NCBI RefSeq assembly: GCF_003075395.1
Contig: NZ_QDFV01000002.1
Span: 310,001 to 374,000 of the forward strand
From: Microbacterium sp. TPD7012
GTDB lineage: Bacteria; Actinomycetota; Actinomycetes; Actinomycetales; Microbacteriaceae
DNA length: 64,000 nt
Direction: 5' to 3'
The notes below the pieces were generated by a model. The model did not search any database. It was not told where the DNA came from and was given only the letters and a program-made list of their open reading frames with translations. Shown here one piece after another: positions 57,908 through 64,000 of the stretch. The first letter of the stretch is position 1, and each line of letters opens with the position of its first letter. Both the position numbers and the translations under genes were made by a program.

Positions 57908-58638
57908 ACGGCCGTCGGATGCTGGCCACCGCAGGTCGCGTGCTCGCGCAGCTGCGGCACGACCCACGATCCATCGCGCTGATGCTCGTCGCACCGAGCC
58001 TTCTCGTCGGACTCTTCGCCTGGCTCTTCAGCGATCAGGACGGGGTGTTCGACCAGTTCGGCGGCGCGATCCTGGCGCTCTTCCCGTTCGTCGTGATGTT
58101 CCTCGTCACGTCGATCACGACGCTGCGCGAGCGCAGGTCCGGCACGCTGGAGCGATTGATGACGACGCCGCTCGGCAAAGCCGACTTCATCCTCGGCTAC
58201 GCACTCGCCTTCGGGCTGATGGCGCTGCTGCAGGCCGTCATCACGGTGTCGTTCGCGGTGGGCGTGTGCGGGCTCGACGTCGACGGCCCGCTCTGGCAGC
58301 TGGGCCTGGTGGCGGTCGTCGACGCGCTGCTCGGCACGGCCCTGGGGCTGCTCGCGAGCGCCTTCGCCCAGACCGAGTTCCAGGCCGTGCAGTTCATGCC
58401 CCTGCTGGTGTTCCCGCAGATCATCCTCGGCGGACTGTTCATGCCGCGCGACCGGATGCCCGATGTGCTGCACGCGATCTCCGACTGGCTGCCGTTGAGC
58501 CACGCTATCGACACGATCAACGCGGTCGCGGCGGGTGACGACGGGTGGGACGTGTTCGGGCCGCTGCTGATCGTGGTCGCCTTCGCGGTCGGTGCGCTGG
58601 TGCTCGCGTCCCTGACTCTGCGGCGGCGCACGCGCTGA
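57904..58638 (+). CDS. ABC-2-type exporter permease
   Basis: A 244-residue membrane protein with six predicted spans and the ABC-2 segments TLRERRSGTLERLMTTPL and LLVFPQIILGGLFMPRD. It starts at GTG in a 4-nt overlap with the ATPase stop. The transported compound is unknown; drug or lipid export under TetR control is typical. Confidence 0.92.
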   Translation: MNGRRMLATAGRVLAQLRHDPRSIALMLVAPSLLVGLFAWLFSDQDGVFDQFGGAILALFPFVVMFLVTSITTLRERRSGTLERLMTTPLGKADFILGYALAFGLMALLQAVITVSFAVGVCGLDVDGPLWQLGLVAVVDALLGTALGLLASAFAQTEFQAVQFMPLLVFPQIILGGLFMPRDRMPDVLHAISDWLPLSHAIDTINAVAAGDDGWDVFGPLLIVVAFAVGALVLASLTLRRRTR

Positions 58639-58650
58639 TCGACCCTGCCC

Positions 58651-58735
58651 GTTCACAATTCAGCAAGAACGCCGCAGAACGCGGCCAGACGGACCGGTTT
58701 CCAGGGCGCGCGCGCATAACTGGCTGAGTTGTGAA
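58651..58735. repeat. Palindromic intergenic element, copy 1
   Basis: An ~85-bp element whose ends TTCACAATTCAG and CTGAGTTGTGAA are imperfect inverted repeats, with a GC-rich centre. It shares its ends and overall plan with 61360-61443, in the opposite orientation, on the other side of hrpB. Confidence 0.75.
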
Positions 58736-58750
58736 AGCCCCGCGCTCGGC

Positions 58751-61303
58751 TCAGCGCGCGGCGCGGCCCTTGGTGTGCCTGGTCGGTGCAGCGGACCAGG
58801 GATCCTCGGGCCACGGATGCTTCGGATATCGGCCGCGCATCTCGGCGCGCACCTGGGCGTACGGACCCGACCAGAACGAGGTGAGGTCGTCGGTGACGGC
58901 GAGCGGACGCCCGGCAGGGGAGAGCAGGTGGAAGAGCACAGGCACGCGCCCATCGACCAGCCGGGGAGTCTCCGCCCATCCGAAGCACTCCTGCAGCTTG
59001 ACGGCCACGACGGGGCGGGTGTCGGTGTCGTCGGGGTCCGGGTACGAGATGCGGATGCGGGATCCGCTGGGGACCTCGAGACGCTCGGGCGCGAGGTCGT
59101 CGATGCGCCCGGCCTCGGGCCAGGGGAGCAGGCGGCGCAGCGCGGTGGTCAGGTCCAGCCGGGCCACAGGGGTGCCGCCGGCCAGCGCATCGAGCTCGGG
59201 CGCGAGCCAGGAGTCGAGGGCCGTGAGGAGCCCGGCATCCGACACATCCGGCCAGGGCGATCCCAGCTCTCGGTGCAGCAGCGCCAGGCGGCGTCGCAGC
59301 GCGACCGCGGTCTCGGACCAGACGAACAGGCTCAGCCCCTCGCGCCGAAGTGCTCGGCGAACGGCATCCCTCCCCTCGTCGGCCGACGCCCGCACCGGCG
59401 CCGAGGATCGCAGGACCGCGCCCACCCGACGCTCGCGGCGCGCCTGGATGCGACCTCCGACGAACTCCGCCTCGACTCGATCCGAGAGCAGGTGGCTGGC
59501 CGCCTTCTCCATCTGCTCCTCGGTGAGCGCCGCCGCGGACCGGACGATCGCCCCGGAGCCGGCGGCCGCGCGGCCGGACGCACGCGAGACATCGGCGATG
59601 GCCAGCCATTCCAGCGCGGCGAGCGGACCGCTCACTCCGGCGCGCGTGCCGGACGCCAGCAGGAACGTCGCTCCGCCCGCCGTGTGGTCCACGCGTCGGG
59701 CGACGCGCTCGGGGAACGCCAGCGCGATCACGAGCCCTGTGCCGTCGAGATCGGAGCGCGCGCCGGGCGCTGACGGCGTCAGCCTTTCGAGGCGATCGGC
59801 ATCGCTGCGCCACCGACGCGCATCGGGCGTCCGGCCGCCACGGAGCGCGATGAGCGCCTGTGCGACATCGGCGTCGGCGGTGCGCACGTCGCCACCCAGC
59901 AGCGCGACGACCTCGGCGGCGGGTCGAGTGCCGACGACCGGACTGCCGTCGCGCAAGGCGCGGGCGAGCCGGGGATCGGTCGGGATGCGTGCGAGGGCGC
60001 GGCCCTCGGCGGTCGCGCGGCCGTCGTCGTCGATCGCGCCGAGATCGTGCAGCACCGTGACGGCGTCTGCCAGGCTCTCGGCGGGCAGCGGGTCGATCAG
60101 GCGCAGACCCGTTCCGCCGGGCGCACCCCAGCAGGCGAGCAGCAGGGCGGCATCCGCGAGATCGCTCGAGGCGATCTCGGGCGTCGGCCGTGCGGGAGCA
60201 GCGGCATACGTGCGCTCGTCGACGCAGCGCACCACGGACCCCGGCCCCTGACGGGTCGCGCGCCCGGCGCGCTGCACGCACGAGGAGCGGGAGGCGGCGG
60301 TGGTCACGAGCCCCGTCATCCCGCGGGCCGCATCGCGTTGCGGGCCCCTGGCCAGGCAGGTGTCCACCACGAGCCGCACGCCGGGCACGGTGAGCGACGA
60401 CTCCGCGAGCGAGGTCGTGACGATGATGCGGGCCAGCTCGCCGGGGCGGCGTCCGCGGATCACGGCGTCCTGATCGGCGGCGGGCATCCGTCCGTGCAGC
60501 TCCCGCACGTCGAACGCCTCGGTCGCGCTGCGGATGCGGCGCGCGATCTCCGACACCTCGCGCGCGCCGGGCGCGAAGACCAGCACGTCGGCGGCGGGGT
60601 CGTCGTGATGCAGCTCCCGGGCAGCGGATGCCGTGACTCGAGCGACGTGATCGAGGAACGCCCAGGTGACACCCCGTTCGTCGAGGCGTGGCGCGGGACT
60701 CGGGGACCAACGCTCGGTGAGCGGGAAGGCGGGCACGACGTGGTCGACGATCGGAGCGGGCTGTTCGTCCGTGCCGAGCACAGCGGCGATCCGCGTGGCA
60801 TCGAGAGTCGCCGACATCGCGATGAGCACGAGGTCGTCGCGCAGTTCGCGCACCTCCGAGAGCAGGCCGATCAGGAGGTCGGTCTCGAGGGCGCGCTCGT
60901 GCACCTCGTCGATGATCACGGCATCCACCCCGGCGAGTCCTGGGTCATCCAACAGACGCCGCAGGAGCACACCCGCCGTGACGAACTCGACCCGGGTGTC
61001 CGCACCGGCCTTGCGCTCGCCGCGGACGGTGAACCCCGCGCGGGTGCCGAGCGGCGAGCCGTCGAGCTGTGCCAGTCGACGCGCGGCGGCGCGGGCGGCG
61101 ACCCGACGCGGCTGGGTGACGATCACGCGGCCCGGGCAGCGCGAGGCGAGCAGCGGTGGCACGAGCGTGGTCTTGCCCGTGCCGGGAGGGGCGCTCACGA
61201 CGACGGACGTGCTCGTGTCGAGGGCCGTCGAGAGCTCGTCGACGGCGGCCGCGAACGAGAGGCCCGCACCGATCGTCGCGAGGTCGAAGGCGGCGGACGT
61301 CAT
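58751..61303 (-). CDS. hrpB: ATP-dependent DEAH helicase HrpB
   Basis: An 850-residue superfamily 2 helicase. Motif I is PPGTGKTTLVP near residue 40, motif II DEVHER, motif III SAT, and motif VI QRAGRATRQ. The HrpB C-terminal region follows, with FGWAETPRLVDGRVPVLFHL near the end. It probably acts on RNA; its cellular role is not well established. The gene is bracketed by two copies of an ~85-bp palindromic element, which may be terminators. Confidence 0.93.
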   Translation of the reverse strand: MTSAAFDLATIGAGLSFAAAVDELSTALDTSTSVVVSAPPGTGKTTLVPPLLASRCPGRVIVTQPRRVAARAAARRLAQLDGSPLGTRAGFTVRGERKAGADTRVEFVTAGVLLRRLLDDPGLAGVDAVIIDEVHERALETDLLIGLLSEVRELRDDLVLIAMSATLDATRIAAVLGTDEQPAPIVDHVVPAFPLTERWSPSPAPRLDERGVTWAFLDHVARVTASAARELHHDDPAADVLVFAPGAREVSEIARRIRSATEAFDVRELHGRMPAADQDAVIRGRRPGELARIIVTTSLAESSLTVPGVRLVVDTCLARGPQRDAARGMTGLVTTAASRSSCVQRAGRATRQGPGSVVRCVDERTYAAAPARPTPEIASSDLADAALLLACWGAPGGTGLRLIDPLPAESLADAVTVLHDLGAIDDDGRATAEGRALARIPTDPRLARALRDGSPVVGTRPAAEVVALLGGDVRTADADVAQALIALRGGRTPDARRWRSDADRLERLTPSAPGARSDLDGTGLVIALAFPERVARRVDHTAGGATFLLASGTRAGVSGPLAALEWLAIADVSRASGRAAAGSGAIVRSAAALTEEQMEKAASHLLSDRVEAEFVGGRIQARRERRVGAVLRSSAPVRASADEGRDAVRRALRREGLSLFVWSETAVALRRRLALLHRELGSPWPDVSDAGLLTALDSWLAPELDALAGGTPVARLDLTTALRRLLPWPEAGRIDDLAPERLEVPSGSRIRISYPDPDDTDTRPVVAVKLQECFGWAETPRLVDGRVPVLFHLLSPAGRPLAVTDDLTSFWSGPYAQVRAEMRGRYPKHPWPEDPWSAAPTRHTKGRAAR

Positions 61304-61359
61304 CGTCCCAGTCTGCCCGGTCGGCGCGCGGCCAGGCGGGTCGGGCAGCTCGGTGGCTC

Positions 61360-61443
61360 GTTCACAATTCAGTCAAAACGCAGCGGATCAGCGCCGCGCA
61401 GGCCGAATCCGACCGCTTGCGCGCCGTTCTTGCTGAATTGCAC
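61360..61443. repeat. Palindromic intergenic element, copy 2
   Basis: The same element type as 58651-58735, inverted. It runs from GTTCACAATTCAG (61360-61372) to CTGAATTGCAC (61433-61443), with the internal GCGCCGTTCTTG matching CAAGAACGCCGC of copy 1 on the other strand. Confidence 0.75.
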
Positions 61444-61465
61444 ACGCGCGACTGCCCGCAGACGA

Positions 61466-61498
61466 CGGATGCCGCGACCGAATCGGCCGCGGCATCCG
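61466..61498 (-). terminator. Terminator after the flotillin gene
   Basis: A perfect 11-bp stem (61466-61476 with 61488-61498) and an 11-nt loop start about 15 nt after the flotillin stop on the minus strand. Confidence 0.65.
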
Positions 61499-61512
61499 CT
61501 GTGTCCTGTGCT

Positions 61513-63108
61513 CTACTCCGCGGCAGATGCCGGAGGAGCGGGCGGCGGCGGGGTGGTCGGCGCGGGGGTGCGCGGGGCGGGAGGAGCAGCCGCAGCCACG
61601 CCTTCGCCGATGCCGCGACCGACGGCCTGGCCCTGGATGATGCCGGCGAGGTCGAGTCCGGTCGCCGAGTGCACGCTGTCGAACACCGAGCGCAGGGCCT
61701 TCGCGCTGTCGGCGCCGACGACGCTCGATGCGCCGTCCTCGCCGGAGCCGCCGATGATCGACACGTTGCCGATCGCCCCGTATCCCTTGGCGAACTCGGC
61801 CATGATCGACGGCAGCACCTCGAGCACGCGCTGCGAGAGGAAGGCGTCCTGGTTGGAGGCGATGGCCTTGGCTTCTGCCTCGAGTGCGGCGGCGCGGGCG
61901 TCACCGGTGGCGCGGATCGCCTCGGCTTCGGCGGCGGCCTGCAGGCGACGGGCGTGTGCCTCGGCCTCGGCCTTGGAGCGGAGCGCGTCGGCCTCACCCG
62001 TGGCGCTCGCCACGGCCGCGGCAGCCTCACCGTCGGCGCGGGCCTTGTCGGCCTGAGCCTGCTGCTCGGCGATGCGGGTGCGGGCCTCGGCCTGCTTGAC
62101 CTGCTCGATCGCCGCGGCCTCTGCGGCGCGCTCACGGGTGTAGAGCTCGGCCTGCGCGCGGGTCTCGGCCTCGTAGCGCTGCGCGTCGGCGACGCGCTTG
62201 ACGTCGGCGTCGAGCTGAGCCTGCCGGTTCTCGGCCTGCTGCTGCAGAACGGCCTGCTGCGCCTGCTCGCGGGCGAGGTTCTCGGCCTGCTCCGCCTCGG
62301 CGCGCGCCCGGCCGATGCCGGCGTTCGCGTTGGCGGTGTTGGTGTCGAGCGCGGTCTGCTCGACCAGGTTGGCTTCCTGATTGGCGATGTTCTTCTGGTT
62401 GATCGCACGGTCGGCGTTGGTCTGCGAGATCTCCGCCGACTGACGCTTCGCCTGGATCTCGGGGGCACCGAGCGACTGGATGTAGCCGACCTTGTCGGTG
62501 ATGCCCTTGATCTGGAACGAGTCGAGGATCAGGCCCTGCTCGGCGAGCTCCTGCGAGACGTCGGCGGCGATCTGATCGGAGAACTTCTTGCGCTCTCGCA
62601 TGAGCTCCACGACCGACAGCGTGGCGACGATGCCGCGGAGGGCACCCTCGAGCTGCTCGGTGGTGAACTGCTCGATGGCCGTGTCCTGTGAGGCGAAGCG
62701 CTCGGCGGCGCGGCGCACGAGGAGCGGGTCGGAGCCGATCTTCACTATCGCGACGCCGTCGACGTTCAGGGTGACGCTGTCGAGCGACTGCGCCTCGGCG
62801 TTGAGGGAGACCTGGCGCGAGCGGAGCGAGATGATCTCGTGGCGCTGGGTGATCGGGTTGACCAGAGACTTGCCGTTCACGATGACCGTGACGGGCGACT
62901 CCGACATCTCGTCGCGGCTCGATCCGTCGGCACCGAGAACCGCGAGCTGCACCTTCTGCTTGCGTCCCGAGATGACGAGAGCCTCGTCGGCTCGGGCGAC
63001 CTTGATCCAGCTGCGTGCGAACAGCAGCAGGATGAGCAGGACGACGACAACGACGACGACGGCGATGCCGACGATGACGAGGATGCCGATGATTCCGGCG
63101 ATCTCCAT
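61513..63108 (-). CDS. Flotillin-like SPFH-domain membrane protein
   Basis: A 531-residue protein. An N-terminal membrane hairpin or anchor (residues 5-31) is followed by an SPFH/band-7 domain (about 35-210). A long Glu/Ala-rich coiled-coil region (about 250-430, with repeated EA-x-A units) and a proline-rich tail (PAPRTPAPTTPPPPAP) end the protein. It is probably a membrane-domain scaffold of the bacterial flotillin (FloT/YuaG) type. No NfeD partner gene is adjacent. Confidence 0.92.
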   Translation of the reverse strand: MEIAGIIGILVIVGIAVVVVVVVLLILLLFARSWIKVARADEALVISGRKQKVQLAVLGADGSSRDEMSESPVTVIVNGKSLVNPITQRHEIISLRSRQVSLNAEAQSLDSVTLNVDGVAIVKIGSDPLLVRRAAERFASQDTAIEQFTTEQLEGALRGIVATLSVVELMRERKKFSDQIAADVSQELAEQGLILDSFQIKGITDKVGYIQSLGAPEIQAKRQSAEISQTNADRAINQKNIANQEANLVEQTALDTNTANANAGIGRARAEAEQAENLAREQAQQAVLQQQAENRQAQLDADVKRVADAQRYEAETRAQAELYTRERAAEAAAIEQVKQAEARTRIAEQQAQADKARADGEAAAAVASATGEADALRSKAEAEAHARRLQAAAEAEAIRATGDARAAALEAEAKAIASNQDAFLSQRVLEVLPSIMAEFAKGYGAIGNVSIIGGSGEDGASSVVGADSAKALRSVFDSVHSATGLDLAGIIQGQAVGRGIGEGVAAAAPPAPRTPAPTTPPPPAPPASAAE

Positions 63109-63203
63109 GAATGACCCTCCCTCTTCCCCCCAAGGGGTGGCGCGCGATGCTGCGCGCCTTCACGCTCCACCCTGCCAGATCGGGCGGAGCGCGGTGAGAA
63201 GGG

Positions 63204-63632
63204 TCAACCGCGGCGGAGCTTCTCGGCCAGGTCGCGGAGGGTGCGGAGCTCGTCGTCGTCGAGGCGCGACATGCGCTCGGCGATCGAACGACCGTGGATC
63301 GTCGCGAGAGCGCGGAACGTGCGGGCCCCGGCATCCGTCGCTCGGATCAACGCGCCACGGCCGTCGTCGGGGTCGGGGCATTTCGCCACGAGGCCGCGCG
63401 TGACCATGCGGTCGACCAGTCGCGAGACGCTGGGCTGACTGATCAGCATGTTGTTCGTGACGTCGCGAAGGCGGGCGGTCATGCCGGGGGAGCGTGTCAC
63501 CGTGAGGAGCACGTCGTACTCGGCCTGTGCGAGATCGCCGTGCTCGAAGTCGGTGACCATCTCGTCGAACAGTTCGTGCTGCGCGCGGAACAGGCTCTCC
63601 CAGGCCTCCAGGGCGAGCTTGCGATCGGTCAT
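63204..63632 (-). CDS. MarR-family transcriptional regulator
   Basis: A 142-residue winged-helix regulator with LRDVTNNMLISQPSVSRLVDRMVTRGLV as recognition helix and wing and the MarR segment DPDDGRGALIRATDAG. The ATG at 63632 is preferred; the frame to 63746 crosses a terminator hairpin. The palindrome ACTG-GCAA-CAGT at 63644-63655 and a TATTCT box 6 nt before the start suggest autoregulation and a leaderless transcript. Confidence 0.9.
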   Translation of the reverse strand: MTDRKLALEAWESLFRAQHELFDEMVTDFEHGDLAQAEYDVLLTVTRSPGMTARLRDVTNNMLISQPSVSRLVDRMVTRGLVAKCPDPDDGRGALIRATDAGARTFRALATIHGRSIAERMSRLDDDELRTLRDLAEKLRRG

Positions 63633-63643
63633 GGTCACAGAAT

Positions 63644-63655
63644 ACTGGCAACAGT
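63644..63655. promoter_or_regulatory. MarR-type operator
   Basis: ACTG-GCAA-CAGT, a 4-bp-arm inverted repeat, extended by T and A on either side, 12 bp upstream of the MarR start. Confidence 0.45.
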
Positions 63656-63656
63656 A

Positions 63657-63690
63657 AAGGGCCGGTCGGAGAGGCTCCCGACCGGCCCTT
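63657..63690. terminator. Hairpin terminator
   Basis: A perfect 13-bp stem (63657-63669 with 63678-63690) and an 8-nt loop lie between the MarR promoter and the region to its right. It may insulate the MarR gene from a unit beyond it. Confidence 0.65.
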
Positions 63691-63691
63691 G

Positions 63692-64000
63692 TCCCTTGCA
63701 CCAAGAGTGTCCTGCAATCACATGCGGTGAGTGCCACAGCAAACATTCACCGTGTGATCACTGTATAACGGCGAGGTAACGAATGCAACGGTTTGGTCAC
63801 GGAAACTTTGTGACGTGGGTGAGGTGTCCTGTCTCACCGGATCTGTAGAAATCTCATCTACCTGTAGAACGTCGCACGGGAGTTGTAGATTCGCACCCGA
63901 GTTGTAGATCGGCGGCGTGTTGCCGGTTCCGCGCCCAACGGCGGAGTAACTTGCCGGACAAGTCAGGACCCGCACCGCGGAACACCTCCACGGACACCGG
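63692..64000. other. Non-coding region with phased TGTAGA repeats
   Basis: No convincing gene is present. An 85-codon minus-strand frame at 63718-63975 has an atypical composition and no ribosome site. The notable content is four copies of TGTAGA at 63844, 63863, 63884 and 63903, spaced 19, 21 and 19 bp, three of them preceded by G/CT or T. It is probably the upstream regulatory region of a gene beyond the right edge. Confidence 0.6.

Noticed and set aside
63766..63830. Possible cyclic-di-AMP (ydaO-type) riboswitch, from GGTAACGAATGCAACGG-like text before a gene at the edge
   Set aside because: The conserved core segments of that riboswitch are not present in order, so I do not call it.
63718..63975. 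85-codon minus-strand frame at the right end
   Set aside because: No ribosome site, unusual composition for this genome, and it overlaps the phased repeat array.
1..64000. CRISPR array, prophage or insertion sequence
   Set aside because: No regularly spaced long direct repeats, integrase, transposase or phage structural genes are visible.

Overview
The window is very GC-rich, densely packed chromosomal DNA. Its codon bias and gene content (SufU-type Fe-S assembly, an ECF41 sigma factor, leaderless-looking starts, a short shared intergenic repeat) point to a high-GC actinobacterium, most likely Microbacteriaceae such as Microbacterium. That placement is an inference from style and families; no rRNA is present. 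I see no phage, transposase, plasmid origin or CRISPR array.

Region 1 (1-31 kb) is a plant-glycan utilisation island made of two parallel modules and an acid-sugar operon. Module A has a ROK repressor (cut by the left edge), a divergent GH2 beta-mannosidase, a Gfo/Idh/MocA oxidoreductase and a GH36 alpha-galactosidase. Divergent from the last is a seven-gene, largely translationally coupled operon: an oligopeptide-type binding lipoprotein, two permeases, two ATPases, a second GH36 and a GH42 beta-galactosidase. Module B has a paralogous ROK repressor, a GH36 alpha-galactosidase and a CUT1-type sugar importer followed by an aldo/keto reductase and a second GH42. Each module carries operator-like repeats lying in or beside promoters. 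Next come a uronate-dehydrogenase-like enzyme, a KdgD-like dehydratase and a mandelate-racemase-type dehydratase, controlled by a LacI regulator. Together the genes suggest uptake of galactose- and mannose-containing oligosaccharides, cytoplasmic hydrolysis, and oxidative catabolism of galacturonate-type acids.

Region 2 (31-39.8 kb) has a semialdehyde dehydrogenase (MmsA), a PucR-type regulator and a class III aminotransferase, together suggesting beta-alanine or omega-amino-acid catabolism. It also has two GyrI-domain proteins, a DUF1206 membrane protein and a LysE-type exporter.

Region 3 (39.7-43 kb) is the most interesting part. It holds an ECF41 (SigJ-like) sigma factor, a co-transcribed free-standing domain that resembles the sigma factor's own C-terminal domain, and two convergent paralogous NAD(P)-binding proteins. 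Four near-identical promoter motifs (TGTCAC-type -35, exactly 15 nt, CGGTC/CGGAC -10) lie upstream of the sigma gene (twice, in tandem) and of each NAD(P)-binding gene.

Region 4 (43-64 kb) is mostly housekeeping and accessory genes. It includes sufS-sufU, an F420-reductase-like protein, a GntR regulator, a secreted coiled-coil protein with an HExxH protein, an SDR, tRNA-Arg(ACG), a membrane-anchored alpha/beta hydrolase, and a LysR regulator divergent from a fumarate-reductase-type flavoprotein. It continues with sdaA, a small ATPase, a TetR regulator with an ABC exporter whose promoter, operator and start codon overlap, hrpB flanked by two copies of an ~85 bp palindromic element, a flotillin and a MarR regulator. 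The last ~300 bp hold no convincing gene but do hold four phased TGTAGA repeats.
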